From Deltaproteobacteria bacterium (lineage in GTDB: Bacteria; Myxococcota_A; UBA9160; UBA6930): DNA of 52,705 nucleotides. Below the pieces are notes generated by a model. It had not been told where the DNA came from. It did not search any database and saw only the letters and a program-made list of their open reading frames with translations. This document shows positions 31,927 to 40,853 of the stretch, one piece after another. Position 1 is the stretch's first letter, and the number at the start of each line of letters is the position of its first letter. The stretch is from positions 1 through 52,705 of the forward strand of contig JAFDCZ010000010.1 in NCBI GenBank assembly GCA_019312665.1. Direction: 5' to 3'. The position numbers and the translations under genes are program-made.

Positions 31927-31969
31927 CAGAAATCATGATTTCTGAAATCGCCGGCATGAGAATTGCCGG
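31927..31969. promoter_or_regulatory. Two palindromes upstream of the HPF-like gene
   Basis: CAGAAATCA-TGATTTCTG is a perfect 18-bp palindrome with no spacer (31927-31944). CCGGCA-N7-TGCCGG follows at 31951-31969. They lie between the HPF-like start (31860) and selC, in the only AT-richer stretch nearby, and look like operator sites for the minus-strand gene. The binding protein is unknown. Confidence 0.5.
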
Positions 31970-31980
31970 AAAGATGCACA

Positions 31981-32010
31981 TGGCGGGAGCGGACGGAAGT
32001 CCGAACCCGC
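31981..32010 (-). repeat. Partial second copy of the selC 3' end
   Basis: 30 bases that closely repeat the last 30 of tRNA-Sec (T arm, acceptor 3' strand and CCA), about 41 bp beyond the end of the intact gene and in the same orientation. No other part of a tRNA precedes it. A duplicated tRNA 3' end is the usual scar of site-specific integration into a tRNA gene. Confidence 0.65.
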
Positions 32011-32021
32011 AGAGACCGAAT

Positions 32022-32120
32022 TGGCGGAAGCGGACGGGAATCGAACCCGCCGAAACCGTGTCGCCACGATTTCCACCGGATTTGAAGTCCGGGCGAGGCA
32101 CCAGCGCTCGAAACGCTTCC
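32022..32120 (-). tRNA. selC: tRNA-Sec (anticodon TCA)
   Basis: 99 nt with encoded CCA. Seen in the minus strand: acceptor GGAAGCG pairing with CGCTTCC, discriminator G, anticodon arm CCGGACTTCAAATCCGG (loop CTTCAAA, anticodon TCA), a long variable arm, and T loop GTTCGATTC. The order and long variable arm match E. coli selC. It reads UGA as selenocysteine with SelA, SelB and SelD, none of which are in the window. A TATCTT -10-like element lies 9-14 bases upstream (32134-32129). It shows the organism makes selenoproteins; no in-frame UGA was noticed in the genes here. Confidence 0.95.
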
Positions 32121-32192
32121 AGACCGAGAAGATAGAGAAAACAGTTTTCCCTTGCGCGGATCGCGTTACACTCATCGTGGGCCTACCGGGGG

Positions 32193-33053
32193 GTGGCAGT
32201 GTACTCGCGGGCAGATACCGCCAAGATTCTGCGTGTGTCGTCTGAACGACTGCGCTACTGGGAGCGTACGGAGCTCGTGAGCCGTTCTGCAGATGCAGAC
32301 GGTCGCAGCGTGTTCGCTTTTGAGGATCTCCTCCAGGTGCGCTCGCTGCTGTCGCTCGTCGAGGAAGGCGTTTCGGTGCGCCGCATCCGCCGCAGTCTCG
32401 AGGCCCTTCGGGATCGTCTGCCGGAACTCGAACGCCCATTGCGTGCTCTACGCCTTTCGACGGCGGGAGCCGGCCGGGTGGCCGTTCGCCACGACGACGC
32501 GTTGATCGAACCGGATGGACAGCTCGCCATTGATTTCGACGCATCGCAGGCTGGTGACGAGCAGCCGACGCCGCTCGAAAGGGAGGGTGAGAAGCAGGGC
32601 GGGGCGCTGGCGTGGTTCGAACGCGGCTGTGAGCTCGATGCGGAGCCGAAACGTTTGCGGGAAGCGATCGATGCCTATCGGCAGGCGATCACCCTCGACC
32701 CGGATTTCGCAGATGCCCATTGCAACCTGGGTACGTTGTATTTCAATCACGGAGATCGCGAGCAAGCCCGCCATTGGTACGCGGAGGCCTTGGAGCGCGA
32801 GCCGTCGCATCTGGAGGCTCACTTCAACCTGGCGAACCTCTGTGAGGAAGACGGACGTCGCGAATCTGCCGTGCATCACTACAAGGCGGCGCTCCAGGCG
32901 GATCCGTTCTTTTCCGATGCCCATCTGAACCTGGCCCTGCTCTACGAAAAGCTCGAGCTGAACCGAATGGCTCGCGAGCATTGGCGGCTCTACTTGCAAC
33001 AGGTTCCGGACGGCAACTGGTCCGAGATCGCCCGTCAGCGGGTCGACGAGTAG
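32193..33053 (+). CDS. MerR-type DNA-binding domain fused to TPR repeats
   Basis: 286 residues from GTG 32193 (a second GTG lies two codons on) behind a GGGGG ribosome site. Residues 1-75 are a MerR winged helix (YSRADTAKILRVSSERLRYWERTEL, then FAFEDLLQVRSLLSLVEEGVSVRRIRR). Residues 130-285 hold about four tetratricopeptide repeats (AIDAYRQAITLDPDFADAHCNLGTLY, and similar). The MerR effector domain is thus replaced by a protein-interaction scaffold. It is divergent from selC, 72 bp away. Target genes are unknown. Similar MerR-TPR proteins occur in deltaproteobacterial genomes. Confidence 0.82.
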   Translation: MAVYSRADTAKILRVSSERLRYWERTELVSRSADADGRSVFAFEDLLQVRSLLSLVEEGVSVRRIRRSLEALRDRLPELERPLRALRLSTAGAGRVAVRHDDALIEPDGQLAIDFDASQAGDEQPTPLEREGEKQGGALAWFERGCELDAEPKRLREAIDAYRQAITLDPDFADAHCNLGTLYFNHGDREQARHWYAEALEREPSHLEAHFNLANLCEEDGRRESAVHHYKAALQADPFFSDAHLNLALLYEKLELNRMAREHWRLYLQQVPDGNWSEIARQRVDE

Positions 33054-33085
33054 GAAACCCTGAAGGGGACCCGAACCGGGCTCTC

Positions 33086-34681
33086 TTAACGCTCGACCTC
33101 ATTCGATTCGGGGACGATCCGGAAGGTTCGACGATCGATGATGTCGTCATCGAGGCGCGCCTCGACGCGCCAGATTCCGTGAAGCGCAAGGCGATCGGGT
33201 GTGAGTTCGAACTCGGCGCGTGCGTGGGGGCGCCGGGTGCTTGCGGCCGGCTCATCCTGGGCGACGGCGCCGCTGGGGTCGGTCCAGCGAACGGTGATCT
33301 CTTCGCGCCGGCTGACGTAGTCCTCCTCGATCCACGCCCACCAGACCACCCGATCGTCCCGCGCACCGAAGAGTTGGCGCGAACGGCCGGCCGGGGTGTC
33401 GGCCGCCGGGGTCTGGGCGCCATCCGAGATTCCGGAGTTGCCGACGACCGGGAAGATCATCCGTCGCGCGGCTTCCCGTGCGCGCTTCGGGAGGTTGCCG
33501 CGGCCCTCGAAACGGCGGGCCGCTTGCTCGAGGAAGAAAGTTGCCTGGACCTTTTCGCCCAGTTTCCGGTGGGCCAGGCCGAGGTAGTAGTAGTTCAGGG
33601 CGACATCTGGATCGAGAAGCAGGGCGCGTCGGAAGGCCCGGATGGCCTCGGTGGGCCGATCCTCTTTCGCAAGCAGCTCTCCGCGTCGGAAAGGGATGCG
33701 CGGATCGGCAGGGTAGCGGGCCTCGGCCCGGGTAAGAGTACGCAGCGCCGCTTCCGTGTCGCCTGATGTGGCTTCGGCGCGTGCCGTCGCGATCAGGGGG
33801 TCGGCCTTGGTGTCGCGGGTGCCAACCACCTCCTTGAGCTCGTTCCGTCGCAATTCGATGATCCGCGCCAGGCGATATTGGGTGGCGCGAAACGCGCGAT
33901 CGAGGCCGGGCGGCTTCTTCCCGGTGATGGTGAGTTTCTCTGCGCGCTGGGCACCGACCTCGATGCGGCTCTCGACGGCCGGGTGGCTGTAGAGGTAGGG
34001 CGGGATCTCGATGCCGGGATCGCGCTGCTTCGTCAGCACCCGCTCGAAGAAGCGGACTGCACCCTGCGGGTCGTAGCCGCCCCGCGCCATGAACGTGGCC
34101 CCGAGGTTGTCGGCCTCGGCTTCGAGCTCGCGGGTGTATCGGAGCTGCAAGGCCACGTTCACGCCCTGGGCGATCAACAAGGGCTCGACCTGCCCGGTGG
34201 CGACGGTGGCCAGCACCCCGGCCAGCTGAGCGAGGAGGCCGGGAATGGCTGCGGCTTCCGCCTGGCGCGCGTAGTGATGGGCCTTTACGTGCGCGATCTC
34301 GTGGGCCATCACCCCAGCCAACTCGTCCAGGCTTCCGGCTTGGAGGATCGTGCCGCTATGAAAATAGATCGCGCCTCCCGGCAGGGCGAAGGCGTTCAGC
34401 GAGGGGTCGACGAGGACCCGAAAGCGATACGTGAAGGGTTGCTCGCCGAGGGTTTGGACCAGGGATTGGCCCAGGTCGTTCAGCATGGAGAGGACAAGCG
34501 CGTCTTCGATCAGCACCAGGTTGTCCTGGAGCTGGACGTCCACTTCGTAACCCAGCTTGCGCTCGTCCTGGACGCTGACCTTGCCGAAATCCGAGAGCGG
34601 ATTCCGGCTGCCGTCGTTCTGGATGCAGGCGGCGAACGCGAAGCTCGCCACGATCACGAGGAAGCGAGCTGCAGTTGCCAT
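33086..34681 (-). CDS. M48-family metalloprotease with TPR region, lipoprotein (BepA/YfgC type)
   Basis: 531 residues. Lipoprotein leader with lipobox FAFAAC (Cys19). Zinc protease motif HEIAH (His127, Glu128, His131) with the third ligand in the RELEAEAD segment (about 187-191). Residues 300-395 form TPR-like helices (AALRTLTRAEARYPADPRIPFRRG, AIRAFRRALLLDPDVALNYYYLG). A C-terminal beta-like extension of about 110 residues (TPAGRSRQLFGAR onward) is not in BepA. BepA-type proteases degrade or chaperone outer-membrane proteins in the periplasm. The extension's role is unknown. It ends 33 bp from the convergent MerR-TPR gene. Confidence 0.88.
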   Translation of the reverse strand: MATAARFLVIVASFAFAACIQNDGSRNPLSDFGKVSVQDERKLGYEVDVQLQDNLVLIEDALVLSMLNDLGQSLVQTLGEQPFTYRFRVLVDPSLNAFALPGGAIYFHSGTILQAGSLDELAGVMAHEIAHVKAHHYARQAEAAAIPGLLAQLAGVLATVATGQVEPLLIAQGVNVALQLRYTRELEAEADNLGATFMARGGYDPQGAVRFFERVLTKQRDPGIEIPPYLYSHPAVESRIEVGAQRAEKLTITGKKPPGLDRAFRATQYRLARIIELRRNELKEVVGTRDTKADPLIATARAEATSGDTEAALRTLTRAEARYPADPRIPFRRGELLAKEDRPTEAIRAFRRALLLDPDVALNYYYLGLAHRKLGEKVQATFFLEQAARRFEGRGNLPKRAREAARRMIFPVVGNSGISDGAQTPAADTPAGRSRQLFGARDDRVVWWAWIEEDYVSRREEITVRWTDPSGAVAQDEPAASTRRPHARAEFELTPDRLALHGIWRVEARLDDDIIDRRTFRIVPESNEVER

Positions 34682-34690
34682 CGGACGGGG

Positions 34691-36178
34691 CTAGGAATCG
34701 TCCGGCGGCAGCCATCGAAGGATGGGCTTTCGGGCGGCTCGGGTTTCGTCGAGCCGGGTCAGCCGCGTTCGCTGAGGTGCAGCGCGCAGGGCCTCCGGAT
34801 CGTCGTGGGCCTCGCGGGCGATCTCGATCATCGTATCGGCGAAGCGATCGAGGCCTTCCATGTCCTCGCTCTCGGTGGGCTCGATCATCAACGCGCCGGG
34901 GACGATCAACGGAAAGTAGATCGTCGGCGGGTGGTAGCCGTGGTCGATCAATCGCTTGGCCACATCCAAGGTCGTGATGCCTGTGTCGGCCAGGCCTCGA
35001 TCCGAGAGCACGCATTCGTGCATCACCGTGCCCGGGAACGGCACGTGGTAGTGCTCGCTCAGACGGGCGAGCAGGTAGTTCGCGTTCAGCACGGCCATCT
35101 CTGCGCTGCGTCGCAAGCCGTCGGCGCCGAGGGAAAGGATGTACGCATAGGCCCGCACCATCATGCCGACATTGCCGTGGTTGCCGTGCAGGCGGCCGAT
35201 CGTCTGGGGGCGATCCTCGTCCCAGCGATACTTGCCCGCCTCCGTGCGCTCCACGATCGGCACGGGAAGGAACGGCACGAGTGCATCCACCACACCGACA
35301 GGCCCCGCACCTGGCCCACCGCCACCATGGGGCGTCGAGAAGGTCTTGTGCAGGTTGAAATGCATGACGTCGATGCCCATGTCGCCGGGCCGGGAGAGCC
35401 CGAGCAGGGCGTTCAGGTTGGCGCCATCGCCGTAGACCATGCCCCCACCCGAATGGACGATCTCGCAGATGCGTGCGATATGCGTCTCGAAGAGCCCGAG
35501 GGTGTTCGGGTTGGTCACCATCAGCGCGGCGACCTCATCCGTCATCACTGCCTCGACGGCCTCGGGATGCAAGAGACCGTCATCGCCCGAGGGCACAGCC
35601 ACGACGTCGTAGCCATTCAAGGCCGCACTTGCCGGGTTCGTGCCATGAGCGGAATCCGGGATCAGCACCTTGCGTCGGCGCGTGTCGCCACGGCTCTCGT
35701 GGTAGGCGCGGATCATCATCACGCCTGCAAGCTCGCCCTGGGCGCCGGCTGCAGGTTGAAGGGAGACCCGGGCCATGCCGCTCACCGTCGCAAGCTGCTT
35801 CTCGAGCTTGAACATCAGCTCGAGCAGGCCCTGTACATCCTCTGCGGGCGCATGGGGGTGGGCGAGGGCGAGGCCGGGAAAGCGTGCGACCTGCTCGTTC
35901 AGCTTCGGGTTGTACTTCATCGTGCACGAGCCGAGTGGGTAGAGCCCAAGATCGACCGCTGCATTCCAGGTGGAAAGGCGTGTGAAGTGCCGAACCACAT
36001 CCATCTCCGAGAGTTCGGGAAGGATCGCGGGTTCGGTACGGAGCGCCTCACCGAGCAGCGCGGCCGCGTCGACCTCGGGTACGTCGAGGGGCGGAAGGTC
36101 GACGCCCCGGCGGCCCGGGCGGCTGCGTTCGAAGGACAGGGGCTCTTCGTAGGAGATGCCGCGCGTGGAGTTGCTCAT
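34691..36178 (-). CDS. gcvPB: Glycine dehydrogenase (decarboxylating) subunit 2
   Basis: 495 residues from ATG 36178, which overlaps the gcvPA stop (ATGA). PLP-binding lysine lies in NLHKTFSTPHGGGGPG. Other family signatures: GSCTMKYNPKLNE, LQPAAGAQGELAG and PDSAHGTNPASA. With GcvPA it forms the split P-protein, which decarboxylates glycine and passes the aminomethyl group to lipoylated GcvH. Split P-proteins are typical of many bacteria outside the enterics. The gene is the last of folD-gcvT-gcvH-gcvPA-gcvPB. Confidence 0.95.
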   Translation of the reverse strand: MSNSTRGISYEEPLSFERSRPGRRGVDLPPLDVPEVDAAALLGEALRTEPAILPELSEMDVVRHFTRLSTWNAAVDLGLYPLGSCTMKYNPKLNEQVARFPGLALAHPHAPAEDVQGLLELMFKLEKQLATVSGMARVSLQPAAGAQGELAGVMMIRAYHESRGDTRRRKVLIPDSAHGTNPASAALNGYDVVAVPSGDDGLLHPEAVEAVMTDEVAALMVTNPNTLGLFETHIARICEIVHSGGGMVYGDGANLNALLGLSRPGDMGIDVMHFNLHKTFSTPHGGGGPGAGPVGVVDALVPFLPVPIVERTEAGKYRWDEDRPQTIGRLHGNHGNVGMMVRAYAYILSLGADGLRRSAEMAVLNANYLLARLSEHYHVPFPGTVMHECVLSDRGLADTGITTLDVAKRLIDHGYHPPTIYFPLIVPGALMIEPTESEDMEGLDRFADTMIEIAREAHDDPEALRAAPQRTRLTRLDETRAARKPILRWLPPDDS

Positions 36179-37509
36179 GCGGGCGCTCCCGCCAGCGCGG
36201 CGGCCAGCCGGTCGATGCCTTCGCGGCTGGAAAGCTCGGTGGCGCAAACGAGCACGGCCGGGCCGAGCTGGGGGCGAAAGCTCGTCAGGTCGAGCCCGCC
36301 CGTCACGTTGGCCTCCCGGGCGCGAGCCAATGCTGCGGAAGGTGCGTCGGGCACGCGCACCACGAACTCATTGAACGTCGGCGCAGAGAAGGGAAGTTCG
36401 AGGCCTGCTTCCTGCAGCTGGCGCTTGGCGTACTCGGCCTTGGCAAGGTTCTGCAGGGCCACGTCGCGCAGGCCCTCCTTGCCCATCAGGGAGAGGTAGA
36501 TCGTCGCCATGGTCAGGCAGAGGCCCTGGTTGGTGCAGATGTTCGAGGTCGCCCGCTCCCGGCGGATGTGCTGTTCGCGCGTCGAGAGTGTGAGCACGAA
36601 GCCTCGCTTGCCGCGGGCGTCGACGGTCTCACCGACCAGGCGTCCCGGCAGCTGACGGACGTGCTTCATGCGGGCAGCCAGGAAACCCAGATGCGGCCCC
36701 CCGAACCCCACGGGCACGCCGAAGCTCTGGGCTTCGCCGCACACGATATCCGCACCCCAATCGCCCGGCGGCCGAAGGAGCGCAAGCGAAAGGGCCTCGC
36801 CGACACTCGTTACCAGCAGGGCGCCAGCGGCGTGGACCGTCTCTGCGAACGAGCTGAGTTCCTCGACGCAGCCGAGAAAATTGGGCTGCTGCACGATCAC
36901 GCAGGCAACGTCGTCTTCTACGACGACGCCCGCCGTGCGTCCGTCGTCCGCGAGGGGAATCGAATCGATTTGCGCGCCCAGGCCACCGAGGTAGGTGGCC
37001 AGCACATGAAGGGTATGCGGATGAACGCCTTCGGATACCAGGATGCGCTGCCGGCGGGTCACCCGCATGGCCATCAACGCGGCCTCGGCCGTGGCGGAAG
37101 CGCCGTCGTACATGGAGGCGTTGGCGACCTCGAGGCCGGTCAGGGAGGCCATCATCGTCTGCCACTCGAAGATGGTCTGCAGCGTGCCCTGGCTGATCTC
37201 CGGCTGGTACGGCGTGTAGGAGGTCGTGATCTCCGCACGGGAAATCAGTGCGTCGACTGCGCTGGGAACGAAATGGGCGTAGGTTCCGGCGCCGAGGAAC
37301 CAGGCGTCTCCGCCGCTCTGCGTGTTGGCTGCCGCCAACTCGCCGAGCCGTTTCCCTACCTCGAGTTCACTCTGGCCCGAGGGGACATCCAGCGCACCCG
37401 TGAAGCGCAGCTTCTCCGGGATCACATGGAAGAGGGCATCCACGTCAGGCTGCCCGACCACGGCGAGCATCTCCCTGACGTCGTCGTCGGTATGGGGGAT
37501 GTAGCGCAC
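36175..37509 (-). CDS. gcvPA: Glycine dehydrogenase (decarboxylating) subunit 1
   Basis: 444 residues from GTG 37509 (VRYIPHTDDDVREML, the normal family start); longer in-frame starts are not family-like. Recognisable blocks: FLGAGTYAHFVPSAVD, TPYQPEISQGTLQ, and NIYDGASATAEA-type NASMYDGASATAEAAL. It is the N-terminal half of P-protein, catalytically paired with GcvPB. It starts 35 bp after gcvH and its stop overlaps gcvPB, so the two halves are made in step. Confidence 0.94.
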   Translation of the reverse strand: MRYIPHTDDDVREMLAVVGQPDVDALFHVIPEKLRFTGALDVPSGQSELEVGKRLGELAAANTQSGGDAWFLGAGTYAHFVPSAVDALISRAEITTSYTPYQPEISQGTLQTIFEWQTMMASLTGLEVANASMYDGASATAEAALMAMRVTRRQRILVSEGVHPHTLHVLATYLGGLGAQIDSIPLADDGRTAGVVVEDDVACVIVQQPNFLGCVEELSSFAETVHAAGALLVTSVGEALSLALLRPPGDWGADIVCGEAQSFGVPVGFGGPHLGFLAARMKHVRQLPGRLVGETVDARGKRGFVLTLSTREQHIRRERATSNICTNQGLCLTMATIYLSLMGKEGLRDVALQNLAKAEYAKRQLQEAGLELPFSAPTFNEFVVRVPDAPSAALARAREANVTGGLDLTSFRPQLGPAVLVCATELSSREGIDRLAAALAGAPA

Positions 37510-37544
37510 GTCAGGTGCCCTGAGGGAACGCGATCGAGCCCATG

Positions 37545-37952
37545 CTAGGTGCCTTGATCCTCGCGATCCTTGATGTGCTGGAGATATCCTGCCCGATCGA
37601 GCAAGCCCTCGACCTCGCTGGGATCGGCTACGGAGAGCACGAGCATCCAGCCTTCGCCGTAGCAATCGTCGTTGACGGCCTCGGGCGTTTCGGCGAGGGC
37701 AGGATTGACCTCCAGTACCTCACCGGAGACCGGTGCGTAGAGATCGGCCACGGTCTTCACCGATTCGATCACGCCCAGCGGCTCACCCTTTTCGAGAAGG
37801 CGGCCGACTTCGGGCAATTCGACGAAGACGACATCGCCCAGCTGCTGCTGGGCGTAGTCGGAAATGCCGATCGTGACGCCCTTGGTTTCGCTTCGCACCC
37901 ACTCGTCTTCTGCCGAGTAGCGCAAATCGTTGCGAATATCGTAGTCGCCCAC
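37545..37952 (-). CDS. gcvH: Glycine cleavage system H protein
   Basis: 135 residues. The lipoyl-lysine is Lys66 in GVIESVKTVADLYAP. Typical start (DLRYSAEDEWVR) and GDVVFVELP block. It carries the aminomethyl intermediate between P-protein and T-protein and is reoxidised by dihydrolipoamide dehydrogenase, which is not in the window. It sits 34 bp from gcvT and 35 bp from gcvPA in the same operon. Confidence 0.96.
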   Translation of the reverse strand: MGDYDIRNDLRYSAEDEWVRSETKGVTIGISDYAQQQLGDVVFVELPEVGRLLEKGEPLGVIESVKTVADLYAPVSGEVLEVNPALAETPEAVNDDCYGEGWMLVLSVADPSEVEGLLDRAGYLQHIKDREDQGT

Positions 37953-37986
37953 GTTGTCGGAATCCTTCCTGACAGCTCTCGGCTGT

Positions 37987-39060
37987 TCAGTGTACGAACG
38001 GTGTTTCGATCACCCGGGCCGCTACGGGCTTGCCGCGAACGACGATGTCGAAGCCCTGGCCGGGCTCGGCCAACGCGGGCGGAACGTAGCCGAGGCCGAT
38101 GGATTTTCCGAGCGTCGGAGAAGGGCCGCCGGAGGTGACGGCGCCCACGGTTTCACCCTCCTTGGCGATCGGGTATCCGGCCCGGGCAATGCCGCGCCCC
38201 ACCATCTCGAAGCCGGCGAGGAGGCGTTTCGGCCCGGCCTTGGCACAGCGACGAACCGCCTCGGCGCCGATGAAACCGCCGGCCTCGAACTTCACGAAGC
38301 GGTCGAGCCGGGCCTCGATGGGCGATGTCGAATCGTCGAGTTCGTGGCCGTAGAGGGGCAGGGCGGCCTCCAGCCGGAGGGTATCCCGGGCCCCCAGGCC
38401 GCACGGGCGGGCGCCCGCATCCGTCAGCGCCTGCCACAGGCCCATGGCGGCTCCAGCGGGCGCGTAGATTTCGAAGCCATCCGATCCGGTGTAGCCAGTG
38501 CGGGAGAGCACCACCTTCCCGCCGGCCAGCTCTGCATCGGCGAATCGGAAGCGGCGCATCTCGTCCAACGCCACTGCGCCGAGCTTGGCAAGGATCGTTG
38601 CGCTGTCCGGGCCCTGGAGGGCAAGCAGCGCGGTTTCGGCGCTTCGGTTGCGCACGCCGGCGGCTTCCGAGGCATGGCGGACGCACCATCGATAATCCTT
38701 CTCGACGTTGGCCGCGTTGACGCAGAGAAAGAGCGAGTCTTCGCCCGTTCGATACACCGTCACGTCGTCGACGACGCCGCCTTCCTCATTGCACAGCAGG
38801 CCATAGCGCACGCGCCCGACGCGCAGGCTCGCGACGTGGCAGGTCAGCAGCCGTTCGACTGTCGCTACCGCTTCGGGCCCGGCGAAATGGATCTGCCCCA
38901 TATGCGAGACGTCGAAGAGCCCGGCCGTCTGGCGGACGGCCGCATGCTCTTCCTTGATCGAATCGTATTGCACCGGCATGTCGAAGCCGGCGAAGGGGAC
39001 CATGCGTGCACCGAGCGCGATGTGCGCTTCGTGGAGCGGGGTGCGCTGGAGGCCCGTCAA
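37987..39060 (-). CDS. gcvT: Glycine cleavage system T protein (aminomethyltransferase)
   Basis: 357 residues from TTG 39060, whose TTGA overlaps the folD stop; the open frame runs much farther upstream but the family starts here (LTGLQRTPLHEAH). Signatures: FAGFDMPVQYDSIKEEH, DVSHMGQ, and RTGYTGSDGFEIY. It moves the methylene group from lipoylated GcvH to tetrahydrofolate and releases ammonia. The direct coupling to folD, which uses 5,10-methylene-THF, makes functional sense. Confidence 0.94.
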   Translation of the reverse strand: MTGLQRTPLHEAHIALGARMVPFAGFDMPVQYDSIKEEHAAVRQTAGLFDVSHMGQIHFAGPEAVATVERLLTCHVASLRVGRVRYGLLCNEEGGVVDDVTVYRTGEDSLFLCVNAANVEKDYRWCVRHASEAAGVRNRSAETALLALQGPDSATILAKLGAVALDEMRRFRFADAELAGGKVVLSRTGYTGSDGFEIYAPAGAAMGLWQALTDAGARPCGLGARDTLRLEAALPLYGHELDDSTSPIEARLDRFVKFEAGGFIGAEAVRRCAKAGPKRLLAGFEMVGRGIARAGYPIAKEGETVGAVTSGGPSPTLGKSIGLGYVPPALAEPGQGFDIVVRGKPVAARVIETPFVH

Positions 39061-39917
39061 CTTCCGGTCCGGGCGCGATAGGCGCGCAAGGTGTTGTGCA
39101 GCAGCATCGTGATCGTCATGGGCCCGACGCCCCGGCGGTGGGGTGTCACCAGCGCTGCGATGCCCTGGACGCCTTCGAAATCCACGTCGCCGACCAGCAC
39201 ACCATCCACATCGCTCACGCCCACGTCGATGACAGCCGCGCCGGGCCGGATCCAATCCGGTTGCACCATACGCGGCCGGCCGGTGGCGGCGATCAGGATG
39301 TCGGCACTGCGGCATACCTTCGCCAGGTCTCGCGTGCGGGAGTGGCACATCGTGACGGTGGCGTTGCGTCGCTGCAGGAGCAGGGAGATCGGCTTCCCGA
39401 CGATCATGCTTCGGCCGATCACCACGGCGTGGGCGCCCTCGATCTCGATCCCATGGTGATCCAGGATCTCGAGGATGCCGAGCGGCGTGCACGAGAAGAG
39501 CCCGTCTTCCCCCATCATGAGCCGGCCCGCATTGATCGTTCCGACGCCGTCCACATCCTTGGCAGGATCGATCGCCTCGGCGATTCGATTGGCGTGCATG
39601 TGAGCGGGCACCGGAAGCTGAACGAGGATGCCGTCGACGGCATCGTCGGCGTTCAGGTCGGCAAGGAGCCCGAGCAGCGCCTCTTCCGTCGTTTCCTCCG
39701 GCAAGTGGTGTTCGATCGACTCCATGCCGATGCGTTTCGCCGCGCGGCGCTTGCCCTTGATGTACGAGGCGCTGGCGGGATCGTCGCCCACCCGGACGAC
39801 GCACAAGCAGGGGCTCCGCTCTCCATTGGCGGTGAGTTTTTCGATTTCATCGCCCATCTCCTTGCGGAGCTTCTGGGCGAGGGCCAGGCCGTCGACGACG
39901 ACCGTCTGGGTGGACAC
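39057..39917 (-). CDS. folD: Bifunctional methylene-THF dehydrogenase/methenyl-THF cyclohydrolase
   Basis: 286 residues. Catalytic Tyr52 and Lys56 in SYIKGK, LVQLPVPAHM block, and the NADP-binding GRSMIVGKP loop. It converts 5,10-methylene-THF to 10-formyl-THF. First gene of the operon with the glycine cleavage genes, so that the C1 unit from glycine feeds straight into formyl-THF. Confidence 0.96.
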   Translation of the reverse strand: MSTQTVVVDGLALAQKLRKEMGDEIEKLTANGERSPCLCVVRVGDDPASASYIKGKRRAAKRIGMESIEHHLPEETTEEALLGLLADLNADDAVDGILVQLPVPAHMHANRIAEAIDPAKDVDGVGTINAGRLMMGEDGLFSCTPLGILEILDHHGIEIEGAHAVVIGRSMIVGKPISLLLQRRNATVTMCHSRTRDLAKVCRSADILIAATGRPRMVQPDWIRPGAAVIDVGVSDVDGVLVGDVDFEGVQGIAALVTPHRRGVGPMTITMLLHNTLRAYRARTGS

Positions 39918-40031
39918 GGGGGAGTCCCTCCTCGGTGAAGAGCTGGGAAGATCCGGGAGCGCGAGGCGGAGCAGAACTCGTCCCTCGCGCCGCGGGCCGG
40001 AACGGGCGGGAGGGTACCAATCGGTGCGGCG

Positions 40032-40382
40032 TCAGGCTGCGCTCTTGCCCTTCTTGGAGCCGCCTTTTCCGCTGCTCTTCCCGCCGCTCTTGTCGCTGCC
40101 CTTCGACTTGCTGTCTTTCTTGGCCGGCTTGTCGTCCGACTTGCTGTCACTCTTGCTGTCCGAGCTCTCTTTGCCGGCGTCCTCTTTCTTGGCCGGCTTG
40201 TTGGAAGCGTAGAGATCGTTGTACCAGCCACTCCCCTTCAGCACGAACGCCGTTTGGGAGATCAGCCGCTTGGACTTCATCGCGCCGCACTTGGGGCACT
40301 TCTTCACCGGGTTCTCGGTGATCCGCTGCTCCTTCGAGAACTCGTGGCCACAGCCCTTGCATTGGTAGTCATAGACCGGCAT
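40032..40382 (-). CDS. FmdB-family zinc-ribbon protein
   Basis: 116 residues. N-terminal zinc ribbon ([12 protein letters not shown], then KKCPKCG) of the FmdB/RPS28-like putative regulatory family, followed by a 60-residue low-complexity tail of Lys, Ser, Asp and Gly. The FmdB name comes from a regulator of a formylmethanofuran dehydrogenase, but most members have no proven role. It stands alone between folD and a DUF167 gene. Confidence 0.88.
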   Translation of the reverse strand: MPVYDYQCKGCGHEFSKEQRITENPVKKCPKCGAMKSKRLISQTAFVLKGSGWYNDLYASNKPAKKEDAGKESSDSKSDSKSDDKPAKKDSKSKGSDKSGGKSSGKGGSKKGKSAA

Positions 40383-40492
40383 GCAGTTTCCTCAGCAGGG
40401 GTCAGGTGTTCCGCGTCGCAGGGGCTCGCTGGCAGGCCACTCAGGGCCACCGGCAGGCTGCCTGGGGCCGCCGGCAGAGGTGGGTAGCCGAC

Positions 40493-40780
40493 TCACGAGG
40501 CCCCTGCCAGCTCCCGAAAACGCCGTTCGAGCGTCTCCAAAGGGCCGTCGATACGAACCCGTTTCCGCCGATGCCGGGAGCCCGGATCGAGCTCCACCCG
40601 CCGCCGGGGCACCTGGAACGCCTCCGCCAGAGCCCGAACACACGCAGCATTCGCCCGCCCCGCCTCGGGCACCGCAGCCACCGCCACCCGCAGCGCATCG
40701 CCGTGCAATCCCCCAACCGAAGGGCGCTTCGCCCGCGGCGAGACGTGGATCCAGAAAGCGAAGCCGGTTTCCTCGGGCAT
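40493..40780 (-). CDS. DUF167 (YggU-family) protein
   Basis: 95 residues. Matches the YggU/DUF167 pattern: IHVSPRAKRPSVGGLHGDALRVAV, then PEAGRANAACVRALAEAFQVPRRRVEL. The family is small and widespread, often next to yggT or proC; function unknown. Here it is followed by fmdB after 110 bp, a GC-rich gap in which nothing is recognised. Confidence 0.85.
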   Translation of the reverse strand: MPEETGFAFWIHVSPRAKRPSVGGLHGDALRVAVAAVPEAGRANAACVRALAEAFQVPRRRVELDPGSRHRRKRVRIDGPLETLERRFRELAGAS

Positions 40781-40853
40781 GGGCGGGTCAGGCTAGCTGG
40801 GATGTGCCGGGCGGGAGCCGCCTGCGGGAGGGGGAGGCTGGTAGGCTCGGGTC

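Noticed and set aside
40383..40492. Direct repeats of GGCAG/GGCCAC type between fmdB and the DUF167 gene
   Set aside because: Short, imperfect GC-rich similarity only; no repeat unit could be defined.
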